15,439 nucleotides of DNA from positions 1 through 15,439 of the forward strand of contig JBMOIC010000038.1 in the NCBI GenBank assembly GCA_049317525.1. Direction: 5' to 3'. Origin of the DNA: UBA961 sp049317525 (GTDB taxonomy: Bacteria > Bacteroidota > Ignavibacteria > Kapaibacteriales > UBA961). Both the position numbers and the translations under genes were made by a program. Below are positions 8,799-15,439 of the stretch, in pieces (position 1 is the first letter of the stretch; each line of letters starts with the position of its first letter). The notes below the pieces were generated by a model, which saw only the letters and a list, made by a program, of their open reading frames with translations, was not told the DNA's origin and did not search any database.

Positions 8799-10001
8799 CT
8801 ATTCAACTTGATTATGCAAAAGATCTTCGAAAGTTTGTCTTTTTCGTATAAGTTTAGGAGTCCCATTTTGTACAAGGACTTCGGCAGGTTTTAAACGAGA
8901 ATTAAAATTGCTACTCATTTCAAAACCATAGGCCCCAGCATTCTTAAAACAAAGGATATCACCTTCTTTTATTTCAGGAATTACTCTATCCCAAGCAAAA
9001 GTGTCGGTTTCACAAATATTTCCTACTACTGTATAAATACGCTCGGGTCCATCGGGATGTGAAATATTAAGAATTTCGTGATAAGCATCATAAAACATAG
9101 GTCTTATTAAATGATTAAAACCTGAATTAATCCCAGCAAAAACAGTAGCTGTGGTTTGTTTTATGATATTCGTGTTTACTAATAAATATCCAGCATTGCT
9201 TACCAGAAATTTACCAGGTTCGAACCAAGCTTCTAAAGGACGTCCATACTCTTGTTCAAAAGCCTTAAAAGCTAAGCTTACTTTTTCACCTAATTTATGA
9301 ATATTTGTTCCGGTATCACCTGTTTTATATGGCACTTTAAATCCGCTTCCAAGGTCCAAAAAGTCCAATTCAGGAAATCTATTGGCCATATCAAACAGTA
9401 CATCTAGTGCTTGAAGGAAAACATCAATATCTTTAATTTCACTACCAGTATGCATATGAAGTCCATGAACATGCAAACCTGTTGCCTTGACAATTCTTTC
9501 GATATGTCTAATTTGATGAATAGATATGCCAAATTTACTGTCTATATGCCCTGTAGATATTTTATAATTACCACCCGCTTCTATATGAGGATTTATCCTA
9601 ATACACACTGGATATGTATCTCCATAAGTATTGCCGAATAATTCTAATACAGAAATGGAATCTATATTAATTAACACACCCAATTCTTTAGCTTCTTGAA
9701 TTTCTGAAAACTCAACGCAATTAGGTGTAAATAGAATACGCTTAGGATCATAGCCAGCATAAAGCCCAAGCTTCACTTCATTGATACTAACACAATCAAG
9801 CGAAGCACCTAATTGATAAACATATTTCAAGATAGATATATTTGTTAATGCTTTACATGCATAAAAAAATCGTGTAGGATGTGATGCAAATGCATGTTGG
9901 AGTATATTATACTGATATGATATATTATCAGCATTATATACATATAAAGGAGTACCAAATTGTTCGGCACACTGCATTAATTGAGATATTGTGAGATTCA
10001 T
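8799..10001 (-). CDS. lysA: Diaminopimelate decarboxylase
   Basis: This 400-residue fold-III PLP enzyme converts meso-diaminopimelate to L-lysine and CO2, the last step of lysine synthesis. Lys50 in Y-A-C-K-A is the expected PLP Schiff-base lysine. H-G-L-H-M-H-T-G-S-E at 179-188 and G-S-G-F at 218-221 contact the PLP ring and phosphate. E-P-G-K is at 261-264, C-E-T-D-T-F at 330-335 carries the catalytic Cys and substrate-binding Glu, and Tyr358 lies in N-A-G-A-Y-G. Length is normal and all key residues are present, so it should be active in the cytoplasm. C-E-T-D-T-F rather than the textbook C-E-S-x-D is a variant I recall from Bacteroidota. Ornithine/arginine decarboxylases share the fold, but these motifs favour LysA. 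It is divergent from the LCP genes across a 282-bp spacer and likely heads a two-gene unit. Confidence 0.95.
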   Translation of the reverse strand: MNLTISQLMQCAEQFGTPLYVYNADNISYQYNILQHAFASHPTRFFYACKALTNISILKYVYQLGASLDCVSINEVKLGLYAGYDPKRILFTPNCVEFSEIQEAKELGVLINIDSISVLELFGNTYGDTYPVCIRINPHIEAGGNYKISTGHIDSKFGISIHQIRHIERIVKATGLHVHGLHMHTGSEIKDIDVFLQALDVLFDMANRFPELDFLDLGSGFKVPYKTGDTGTNIHKLGEKVSLAFKAFEQEYGRPLEAWFEPGKFLVSNAGYLLVNTNIIKQTTATVFAGINSGFNHLIRPMFYDAYHEILNISHPDGPERIYTVVGNICETDTFAWDRVIPEIKEGDILCFKNAGAYGFEMSSNFNSRLKPAEVLVQNGTPKLIRKRQTFEDLLHNQVE

Positions 10002-10283
10002 GTTGTAGTAGTGATTTTTGAATATAAGAACAATTTACTGATTTGATAAAAAATATAAAGATTCAGTTTTCATCCTTAATATATTTACTTTATCATAATA
10101 TTATCATTTTTCATTATTTTACAACAGGTTATTATTATTCCTTGAAATGAGTAATTGTTATTCTGCGATATAGTTTAGTATAATTAGCTCCCTTTTTATG
10201 TAGATGTTTGATTGAATTTAGGTTGACAATACGATTTAAAAAAGAACAAGTGTAGCGATAAAAGTATATTTAAGGGTTAATCA
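10002..10283. promoter_or_regulatory. Divergent intergenic spacer between lysA and the LCP genes
   Basis: This AT-rich 282-bp spacer should hold the promoters for both directions. On the plus strand a TTGACA lies at 10223-10228, but there is no good -10 or TAnnTTTG partner at the right distance, so it is only suggestive. A clear Shine-Dalgarno AAGGG at 10272-10276 precedes the LCP start at 10284. No coding frame or convincing hairpin was found. Confidence 0.4.
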
Positions 10284-11531
10284 ATGGGCAGTATGTTTAG
10301 AAGCTTGCTAATAGCTTGCGCAAGTATTTTGTTATTTCAATGTACAGAAAAAGTAGATCAAAAAGCACCGATAGTACAAATCGATACCATTCCAGACACA
10401 ATTGATACAAGCATTGTTGTTCCAAAAGTTGATACAATTCTTCCAATAGTATTAGATACTAGTATACAAATCATAGATACTACTCAGCAAAATCAAGTTC
10501 TAGATTCATCTGTTTTGCTTCATAGAACGGAATTTCCAATGCCTTCTGGAAGAGTTGTAAATATTCTTATCACAGGTATTGATTCTAGGCTTGGGCAAAA
10601 GTCTGCTAGGGCAGATGCAAATCATATTGTAAGATTTTTTCTAGACTCTGGCCAGATAGAAATAATATCTATACCCAGAGGTACATTTGCAAGAATAAGA
10701 AAAGGTGATACAACAGGTGGTAATATAATAGCCAATGTTCGTTCTATTTATGGTCAAGAACGATATATAAAAGAAGTTAAAAGAATTGCAGGGATTTCCT
10801 CTATTGATTATTATATCGAATTTGGTTTTTCTCAAGCTATGGGTATTATTGAATTATTAGGTTATAATGATAATTCAGCTTCAACATTAAGGGTTTTAAG
10901 GTCTAGAAAAGCATTTGCTACTGGTGATCATCAAAGATCGTATAATCAAGGACAATTTATCAGACAAGCTATCTTAAAAGTATGTGATAAAACAGATGGA
11001 ATATTTGGTCAAATCGGAATTAGAGCTGCTTTAGCATTGGCTTCCACAAATCTTTCTTTTGATGCAACCAGCTATTTATTATCTGAGTTAAAAAAGCATG
11101 GTTTTTCATCAGCTAGTTCTCAAAGAATTTGGGTAAGAATGAAACCAAATTATCTTGCTAGTATGAAGCTGTTCAATTTTGATTCATCTAATGTGAATAC
11201 TATAGAGAAACAAATTGAAAAAAAGGTTAGATATATGCTTGCAGATAGTTCTAGGAAAACTCCGGCTGGTTATGAAAGAAGAATTAAACATCTTGTCAAA
11301 AAAGTTAGTGCTGATACTGCAAAATCCCCTATCCGCGTAATCAATGCTTTGGCATTTCCATATAAGCAAAAATCTTGGTTACAAATCAAAGATAAATCAG
11401 AAAGATTAATCGTTAGAAATAGTATATGTAATATGCTGATTCAAGCTTATAGTAAGACAGGTAAGTTTAATGAATCTAAAGAGATTATAGATTTTATCGA
11501 ATTAGATAATAAAGTACATACAATCAAATGA
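10284..11531 (+). CDS. LytR-CpsA-Psr (LCP) family lipoprotein, copy 1
   Basis: LCP enzymes transfer undecaprenyl-pyrophosphate-linked glycopolymers to peptidoglycan or other acceptors outside the cytoplasmic membrane. This 415-residue copy has a probable lipoprotein signal with Cys20 (the Gln before it is atypical). A flexible linker rich in Asp-Thr pairs spans about residues 30-75. The LCP domain spans about 88-250. Visible signature residues are Asp100 in G-I-D-S-R, Asp111 in A-R-A-D, Arg132 in I-P-R, the R-S-R pair 206/208, Asp215 and Arg218 in G-D-x-x-R, and Gln222. These match the phosphate- and Mg-binding residues of the family. The Asp normally following Pro-Arg is Gly here, and the basic residue before the I-N-A segment is absent. 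A C-terminal module of about 130 residues follows. The stop overlaps copy 2 as ATGA. The start is supported by AAGGG 7 nt upstream. No LytR_C domain or transmembrane anchor is seen. Confidence 0.85.
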   Translation: MGSMFRSLLIACASILLFQCTEKVDQKAPIVQIDTIPDTIDTSIVVPKVDTILPIVLDTSIQIIDTTQQNQVLDSSVLLHRTEFPMPSGRVVNILITGIDSRLGQKSARADANHIVRFFLDSGQIEIISIPRGTFARIRKGDTTGGNIIANVRSIYGQERYIKEVKRIAGISSIDYYIEFGFSQAMGIIELLGYNDNSASTLRVLRSRKAFATGDHQRSYNQGQFIRQAILKVCDKTDGIFGQIGIRAALALASTNLSFDATSYLLSELKKHGFSSASSQRIWVRMKPNYLASMKLFNFDSSNVNTIEKQIEKKVRYMLADSSRKTPAGYERRIKHLVKKVSADTAKSPIRVINALAFPYKQKSWLQIKDKSERLIVRNSICNMLIQAYSKTGKFNESKEIIDFIELDNKVHTIK

Positions 11532-12826
11532 TTAAAGAAATAACACCTTTGGGCAAAGTTTTTTTTGCTAAGATTTTCTATCGCTATATTGTATTTCTTT
11601 TTCTGATTTCTTGTGGAGAATCTCCTGAGCAAAAAGTATATCGGGAAGACTCAATAAAAACAATGCTTATCAAGCACAAAAGAGATTCTGTGGTTAAGGA
11701 TTCATTGAAAGCAATTAGAATTCAAGACGCTACATATCAACTGTTATATGACTCATTAAGAAATACAGTTAATTCACCGCTAGAATCTTTAGACTCATCC
11801 GTTATTCTAGATCCTGATGATTTCCCAAAACCGTCTGGTCGCATTGTTAATATTATGATCATTGGCATCGATTCACGATTAGGTGAAAAAACGGCCAGAG
11901 CAGATGCAAATCATCTTATTAGATTTTTTTTAGATTCGGGTGCAATTGAAATCATTTCTGTTCCCAGAAGCACATATGCTGATGCTAAATTTACCGATCC
12001 TAATGGACAATTAGTTGGTAATGTTCGCTTAACTCTGGGGCGAGAGCGATATCTAAAGGAAATAAAGCGTATCACCGAAGTGTCCCCTATTGATTATTAT
12101 GTTGAATTTGGATTTTCTCAAGCAATTGGTATCATTGAATTAATGGGTTATTCTAATAATGCATCGAATGCTTTAAGAGTGATACGTTCAAGGAAGGCTT
12201 TTGCAGCTGGTGATAAGCAAAGATCATTCGATCAAGGACAATTTATCAAACAAGCGATTTTAAGGTCATTCGACTTTACAAATACTCTGATTGGAGGGAT
12301 TGGATTAAGAGCAGCGCTGGCATTGTCGACAACAAATTTGTCTTATGAAGGTGCTCAATATCTTATTAATGAAGTTAGGAGTAAAGGGTTTAATTCAACA
12401 ACAAAAGGGAGAACTTGGAATAGAATGATGCCAAATGTTCAAGCTAGACTTAAGGTTTTTAACTTTGATTCTGCTAATCTGAAAATCATTGAAGAGAAAA
12501 TTGATAAAAAAGTGCAATCTATTGTTGGAACAAATAATAGCAAGACACCTCAAAAATATGTGGATAGCGTCCTTTTGGTTATTCATACTGCAGAAGTAGA
12601 TACTGGAACTTCTCCCAAAAAAGTAATTGCTACTCTAGAAAGACCATTTCAGCAAAAATCTTGGATCCAAATCAAAGATAAAACTATTCGATATGAACTA
12701 AGAAATCGTTTATGTGGGATGCTCATAAAAGCGTATACCAAAATTGGCAGAACACAAGATGCTCATGAGATTGTTTCATATATTGAATTAGAAAATAAAC
12801 TTCGTAAAATGAAGAGGGAAATGTAA
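11528..12826 (+). CDS. LytR-CpsA-Psr (LCP) family lipoprotein, copy 2
   Basis: This 432-residue paralogue of the preceding gene is well over half identical to it through the LCP domain by eye. It has a good lipobox L-I-S-C with Cys29. The linker at about 30-95 is charged and Asp-Ser-containing, and unlike that of copy 1. The LCP domain spans about 103-265 with Asp115 (G-I-D-S-R), Asp126 (A-R-A-D), Arg147 (V-P-R), Arg220/Arg222 (R-S-R), Asp229 and Arg232 (G-D-x-x-R) and Gln236. As in copy 1, the Asp of the usual P-R-D-T is replaced, here by Ser. The C-terminal module is shared, including K-S-W-I-Q-I-K-D-K and a TPR-like ending. Translation is probably coupled to copy 1 through ATGA. Two intact active sites side by side suggest either different acceptors or polymers, or a heteromeric complex. 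Confidence 0.85.
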   Translation: MIKEITPLGKVFFAKIFYRYIVFLFLISCGESPEQKVYREDSIKTMLIKHKRDSVVKDSLKAIRIQDATYQLLYDSLRNTVNSPLESLDSSVILDPDDFPKPSGRIVNIMIIGIDSRLGEKTARADANHLIRFFLDSGAIEIISVPRSTYADAKFTDPNGQLVGNVRLTLGRERYLKEIKRITEVSPIDYYVEFGFSQAIGIIELMGYSNNASNALRVIRSRKAFAAGDKQRSFDQGQFIKQAILRSFDFTNTLIGGIGLRAALALSTTNLSYEGAQYLINEVRSKGFNSTTKGRTWNRMMPNVQARLKVFNFDSANLKIIEEKIDKKVQSIVGTNNSKTPQKYVDSVLLVIHTAEVDTGTSPKKVIATLERPFQQKSWIQIKDKTIRYELRNRLCGMLIKAYTKIGRTQDAHEIVSYIELENKLRKMKREM

Positions 12827-12900
12827 TTCTTCTTGATTCATGCTGATCATACATCTAAGTTCGCTTCATTTATGTATCCCCTCTTAAATTGGAATTTTCA

Positions 12901-13536
12901 GTGGCAACAAGTGTAACGATAGACATATGGAGCGATATCATATGTCCTTTTTGCTATATAGGCATTAAGAAATTAGAAAAAGCTCTACAGGATTTCCCAC
13001 ATACTGTAAGTATCCAATGGCATAGTTTTCAGTTATATCCTGATCTATCTTATCAGCCAGATATGGATACATATGATATTGTTGCGCATATGAAAGGTAA
13101 ATCAAGGGATTGGTCATTATCTATGCATCAACAAGTTGTAGAAGCTGGGAAGTCTTGTGATATTGATTTTAGGTTTGATAAGGCTAAAGTGGCAAATTCT
13201 TTTGATGCACATCGTTTGATTCATTTTGCAACACAGAATAATAAAGGCAATGAAATGGCACAATGTTTATTTCATGCATATTTTACTTTAGGTAAAAATA
13301 TCAGCGATGGTAAAACATTAGTAAGTCTTGGAAAAAGTATTGGTCTAGATTCAAAACAGATAAAGAATTTCTTAAAAGGAAATGACTGTATAGATGAAGT
13401 AAATGCTGATATGCAAATTGCTCAACATCTTGGTATTAGAGGCGTCCCATTTTTTATCATCAATCAAAAATATGCTCTTTCTGGTGCTCAAGAACCTGAT
13501 ATATTTTTAGATGCTTTACATCAAGCGCTTGCATAA
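12901..13536 (+). CDS. DsbA-family (FrnE-like) thiol oxidoreductase
   Basis: This thioredoxin-fold protein with a helical insertion belongs to the DsbA/FrnE family. It opens with I-D-I-W-S-D-I-I-C-P-F-C, placing the redox pair at Cys15 and Cys18 and the helical insertion after it. R-G-V-P-F-F near Pro183 is the cis-proline loop. The frame is also open from a TTG at 12889. I prefer the GTG at 12901 because GGAA at 12891-12894 is well spaced and family members start just before this first strand; this gives 211 residues. No ATG is available. There is no signal peptide, so it is probably cytoplasmic, unlike periplasmic DsbA. It lies 74 bp after the second LCP gene on the same strand and may be co-transcribed; a functional link to them is not evident. 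Confidence 0.88.
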   Translation: MATSVTIDIWSDIICPFCYIGIKKLEKALQDFPHTVSIQWHSFQLYPDLSYQPDMDTYDIVAHMKGKSRDWSLSMHQQVVEAGKSCDIDFRFDKAKVANSFDAHRLIHFATQNNKGNEMAQCLFHAYFTLGKNISDGKTLVSLGKSIGLDSKQIKNFLKGNDCIDEVNADMQIAQHLGIRGVPFFIINQKYALSGAQEPDIFLDALHQALA

Positions 13537-13544
13537 ATACTTGT

Positions 13545-13598
13545 ATTCTTAGTGAACGGGAGATTGTACTTCTAAGAATTCTTTATCAATGATCTCCC
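13545..13598 (+). repeat. Interleaved inverted repeats with H-type pseudoknot topology
   Basis: ATTCTTAG (13545-13552) pairs perfectly with CTAAGAAT (13572-13579), and GGGAGAT (13558-13564) pairs perfectly with ATCTCCC (13592-13598). The arms are arranged A-B-A'-B', with single-stranded joins of 5, 7 and 12 nt. In RNA this allows an H-type pseudoknot or two mutually exclusive hairpins. It begins 8 nt after the oxidoreductase stop codon, so it may act as a terminator, a 3'-end stabiliser or part of a small RNA. A pyrimidine-rich CCTTCCTCTTTT run follows the last arm. Confidence 0.6.
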
Positions 13599-13658
13599 CT
13601 TCCTCTTTTGTAACCATGCGATTAGTTCATGTATCATAAAATTGCAATCATATTCGAG

Positions 13659-13708
13659 CAATGTACTTTGTTAAGTCAATTAGACAGTGTCAAAGTAATT
13701 GTACATTG
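13659..13708. repeat. Bulged inverted repeat
   Basis: CAATGTAC at 13659-13666 is the exact reverse complement of GTACATTG at 13701-13708. The adjacent TTTG at 13667-13670 also pairs with CAAA at 13691-13694, leaving a 6-nt bulge on the right arm and a 20-nt loop. The loop itself contains a GACA-TGTC mini-palindrome. It could be an operator or an RNA hairpin. Confidence 0.45.
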
Positions 13709-14021
13709 TTTATGACTATTTTACCCATAAAAGACCCCAAATTCATCAATTCTATACAGTAGACCGCTTTTATTTTCATACAAATGAAGTTGGCACATTC
13801 ATTGCAATTCATCAATTAGAAACCAAATCTAAAGGTGAAATGATGATTACATTATCTAAACAATACTCCACAAATCACTTCCAAGTGATATTGTTTAAGG
13901 GCATTTCATCTTATACACCATATCACAATTCAGCCTATAAAACGCATGTAAAATAGCATTCTTATTCATGCACATGCTTGTATCAGAGTTTATCAATTGG
14001 GTCCGATAGTATTCTTAGATA

Positions 14022-14047
14022 TCATGAATTTAAAGTCATGAATTTAA
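14022..14047. repeat. Short tandem direct repeat, 14-bp period
   Basis: TCATGAATTTAA occurs at 14022-14033 and again at 14036-14047. It lies 43 bp before the start of the next gene, a position suited to a two-site DNA-binding operator, though replication slippage is equally possible. Confidence 0.5.
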
Positions 14048-14090
14048 GTGTCTAATAGTACAAAACATTCATTTAAGGGAGAAATACATT

Positions 14091-14609
14091 ATGAAAACGA
14101 AACTGAATATAATAATGATTAGTCTTTTCTTGCTTTGTACTCATATAAAAGCGAAAGAAACGACCTTTACAATGAAAGATAATTTAAAAACTATTGACAT
14201 TTATTCTAAATTCATCAGAGTCTTAAAATTTGAGTTTATAAATTTTCAAAATCAATTGATAGATAATGATGCAAATTATTTTGAAATAAGAAATTACATC
14301 TACACACTCTTAGAAAATAAAAGGAATGTAGATCCGAAATTAATTAAAGGATATGTTTCTGCTTTGGGGTCAAGTAGATACTATAATGAATATAAAATTT
14401 TGTTCTTTTATATGTTTGACTTTAAATATCTGCTGTCAGCATGTCCTGATGAAATTACATATACTCTAGATGAACAAGGAAGAATTCTATACTTTGAAGC
14501 CCGAAATGTGTTTATAAAAGGTGATACACAAATTTTTGACAGAGCTTTATTACAGCGATTTACAGTGACAAAAGGGATGATAAAAAAACAGTATAATTAT
14601 ACATTTTGA
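14091..14609 (+). CDS. Hypothetical small secreted protein
   Basis: This 172-residue protein belongs to no family I recognise. Residues 1-22 form a signal peptide (M-K-T-K-L-N then a hydrophobic core, cleavage after I-K-A), so it is exported to the periplasm or beyond. The mature part is Lys/Asn/Phe/Tyr-rich and appears mixed helical and beta. It has one remaining Cys in the region S-A-C-P-D-E and no lipobox, membrane helix or sorting domain. The ATG has a strong ribosome-binding site, AAGGGAG at 14075-14081. The next gene starts 27 bp downstream, so the two probably form a unit that ends at the terminator near 15332. It is encoded after an unusually long structured spacer, which may control it. 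Confidence 0.65.
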   Translation: MKTKLNIIMISLFLLCTHIKAKETTFTMKDNLKTIDIYSKFIRVLKFEFINFQNQLIDNDANYFEIRNYIYTLLENKRNVDPKLIKGYVSALGSSRYYNEYKILFFYMFDFKYLLSACPDEITYTLDEQGRILYFEARNVFIKGDTQIFDRALLQRFTVTKGMIKKQYNYTF

Positions 14610-14636
14610 TCATAATCAACAGCAACTGGAGGGAAT

Positions 14637-15242
14637 ATGTACAAGATATCAATGTTCTTAGTAGTACTTTCACATTATGTACTGATTGCTCAAGATTCTT
14701 TATCAATTGAGTTTATTAAAGTGTACAATCAATATCGGATTCAGAACAATCTACCATTACTTCAATATGATATGCAATTAGATTCTTTTGCAATGATTAG
14801 ACTAGTTGAATCTGCACAAGGAACAGATGATTGTTTTACTGATTCCAATTTTCAGTGTAAGGATGGATTAAGAAATTTACATTATAGATTTTTATCTAAT
14901 GCAACAGATTTTAATAACATAAACAGTAGGATTTCTGCTCAAGGTGAAAATATGGCTGTTTTTCCTGGCTATACCAGAGTCATAAGAATGCAACGTCTAT
15001 CCTGGCTTACTCCGTATAGAATAGACACAATCATAACTCCTACAATATCTTCAATAAAAGAAATAGCTGAAGAGTTTCTTGCAGCTTGGATTAGTAGTCC
15101 AGGCCATAATCAATTATTATTATCAAAACAACCTACATTGTTTGCATTCAAAATATATAGAACATTGCATAATAATAAGCCTTATGTTCATGGAGTGTTT
15201 GTGATGGGGTCACAAAAACCAATTAAATCTTCTAAGATATAA
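14637..15242 (+). CDS. Secreted CAP-domain (SCP/PR1/YkwD-like) protein
   Basis: This 201-residue protein has a signal peptide ending around L-I-A-Q at residue 19. The mature protein carries a CAP domain. The first helix is V-Y-N-Q-Y-R at 29-34, followed by the L-P-L-L-Q-Y-D region. The central motif G-E-N-M-A is at 103-107 (Glu104). The last helix is A-A-W with S-P-G-H-N (His157), and F-V-M-G lies in the final strand. The Glu and His fit the conserved CAP cavity; His82 may be the second His but this is uncertain. Roughly 40 residues lie between G-E-N-M-A and the last helix, longer than in minimal bacterial CAP proteins. Two Cys (66, 74) could pair. Bacterial CAP proteins are extracellular with mostly unknown roles. 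A GGAGGG site at 14628-14633 lies close to the ATG. Confidence 0.85.
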   Translation: MYKISMFLVVLSHYVLIAQDSLSIEFIKVYNQYRIQNNLPLLQYDMQLDSFAMIRLVESAQGTDDCFTDSNFQCKDGLRNLHYRFLSNATDFNNINSRISAQGENMAVFPGYTRVIRMQRLSWLTPYRIDTIITPTISSIKEIAEEFLAAWISSPGHNQLLLSKQPTLFAFKIYRTLHNNKPYVHGVFVMGSQKPIKSSKI

Positions 15243-15290
15243 GAGAACTTACATTTACATATAACAGAGTAATTTTACAATTATTATCCA

Positions 15291-15333
15291 TATAAAACAG
15301 GATATTACATACTTTGTGATATCCTGTTTTATG
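15291..15333 (+). terminator. Strong hairpin terminator, likely bidirectional
   Basis: A 14-bp perfect inverted repeat (15292-15305 with 15319-15332) extends inward by four more pairs, one of them G-U, to a 5-nt loop. The left arm has an A-run and the right arm a T-run, so it can act from either side. It lies 49 bp after the CAP-protein stop and would end that transcript. Its T-run forms part of the stem rather than lying wholly outside it. Confidence 0.8.
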
Positions 15334-15383
15334 AATAAATTGAGTATTAGATTATACAATTGATTTTTTTTGATACTTTTTTT

Positions 15384-15439
15384 CCACCCCGCCCATGGGG
15401 CTTCCCTCCAAAAGGGAAAAAGAAGCTAATTCCCCTCTA
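15384..15439. repeat. GC-rich interspersed intergenic repeat, truncated by window edge
   Basis: Composition changes abruptly from AT-rich to C/G-run-rich sequence. It contains the palindrome CCCATGGG (15392-15399) and a hairpin in which TTCCC pairs with GGGAA (15402-15418) inside an outer GCTTC / GAAGC pair. Such elements with CCCC and GGGAA runs are familiar short dispersed repeats in Bacteroidota intergenic regions. It continues past the right edge, so its full length is unknown. Confidence 0.6.

Larger units (their letters stand above)
13537..14090. other. 554-bp stretch without a convincing gene, rich in inverted and direct repeats
   Basis: This spacer separates the DsbA-like gene from two small secreted-protein genes. 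Its left part holds two interleaved inverted repeats (13545-13598), followed by a bulged inverted repeat (13659-13708) and a 14-bp-period direct repeat (14022-14047). The 10-mer GTATTCTTAG occurs at both 13543-13552 and 14009-14018. An 85-codon open frame at 13699-13956 starts with TTG, lacks a ribosome-binding site, overlaps the inverted repeat and has no recognisable fold, so it is not called. A structured RNA or a long regulated leader is possible. Confidence 0.5.

Noticed and set aside
9411..9641. Open frame antisense to lysA
   Set aside because: It lies wholly within a strongly conserved gene with all its motifs intact; it looks like a chance frame with low-complexity Met/Asn content.
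13699..13956. 85-codon open frame starting with TTG
   Set aside because: It has no ribosome-binding site, no ATG near the start, no recognisable domain, and it overlaps the right arm of an inverted repeat.

Overview
The window looks like chromosomal DNA of a low-GC (about one third G+C) Gram-negative member of the Bacteroidota. The evidence is a secreted protein ending in a type IX secretion (T9SS) C-terminal sorting domain, several lipoprotein signals, an outer-membrane-barrel-like protein of a type common in this phylum, mostly weak Shine-Dalgarno sequences, and a GC-rich interspersed repeat of the Bacteroidota intergenic type at the right edge. I see no insertion sequence, phage gene, CRISPR array, tRNA or rRNA.

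Layout. Positions 1-3666 hold a leftward operon: an APC-type amino-acid permease, a PQQ-like beta-propeller lipoprotein, and a secreted serine esterase cut by the left edge. Both junctions are 4-bp ATGA overlaps. Positions 3875-7857 hold a rightward set: a T9SS-exported parallel beta-helix protein, a divergent Nramp-family metal transporter, and an orphan branched-chain-amino-acid-type substrate-binding lipoprotein. Positions 7860-10001 hold a leftward pair: diaminopimelate decarboxylase (lysA), then an uncharacterised barrel-like protein.

The most interesting part is 10284-12826. It holds two tandem paralogous lipoproteins, joined by an ATGA overlap, that carry LytR-CpsA-Psr (LCP) phosphotransferase domains. 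LCP enzymes are best known for attaching undecaprenyl-linked glycopolymers to peptidoglycan in Gram-positive bacteria. A lipid-anchored tandem pair with a shared extra C-terminal helical module in a Bacteroidota context is unusual. A FrnE-like DsbA oxidoreductase follows.

Positions 13537-14090 form a 554-bp stretch without a convincing gene. It carries interleaved inverted repeats with pseudoknot topology, a further bulged hairpin and a 14-bp-period direct repeat. It leads into two small secreted-protein genes, one of unknown function and one with a CAP (SCP/PR1-like) domain. A strong hairpin terminator closes the unit, followed by the truncated repeat. Overall the region is dominated by cell-envelope and secreted functions, with lysine/diaminopimelate synthesis and the LCP pair both pointing to peptidoglycan.
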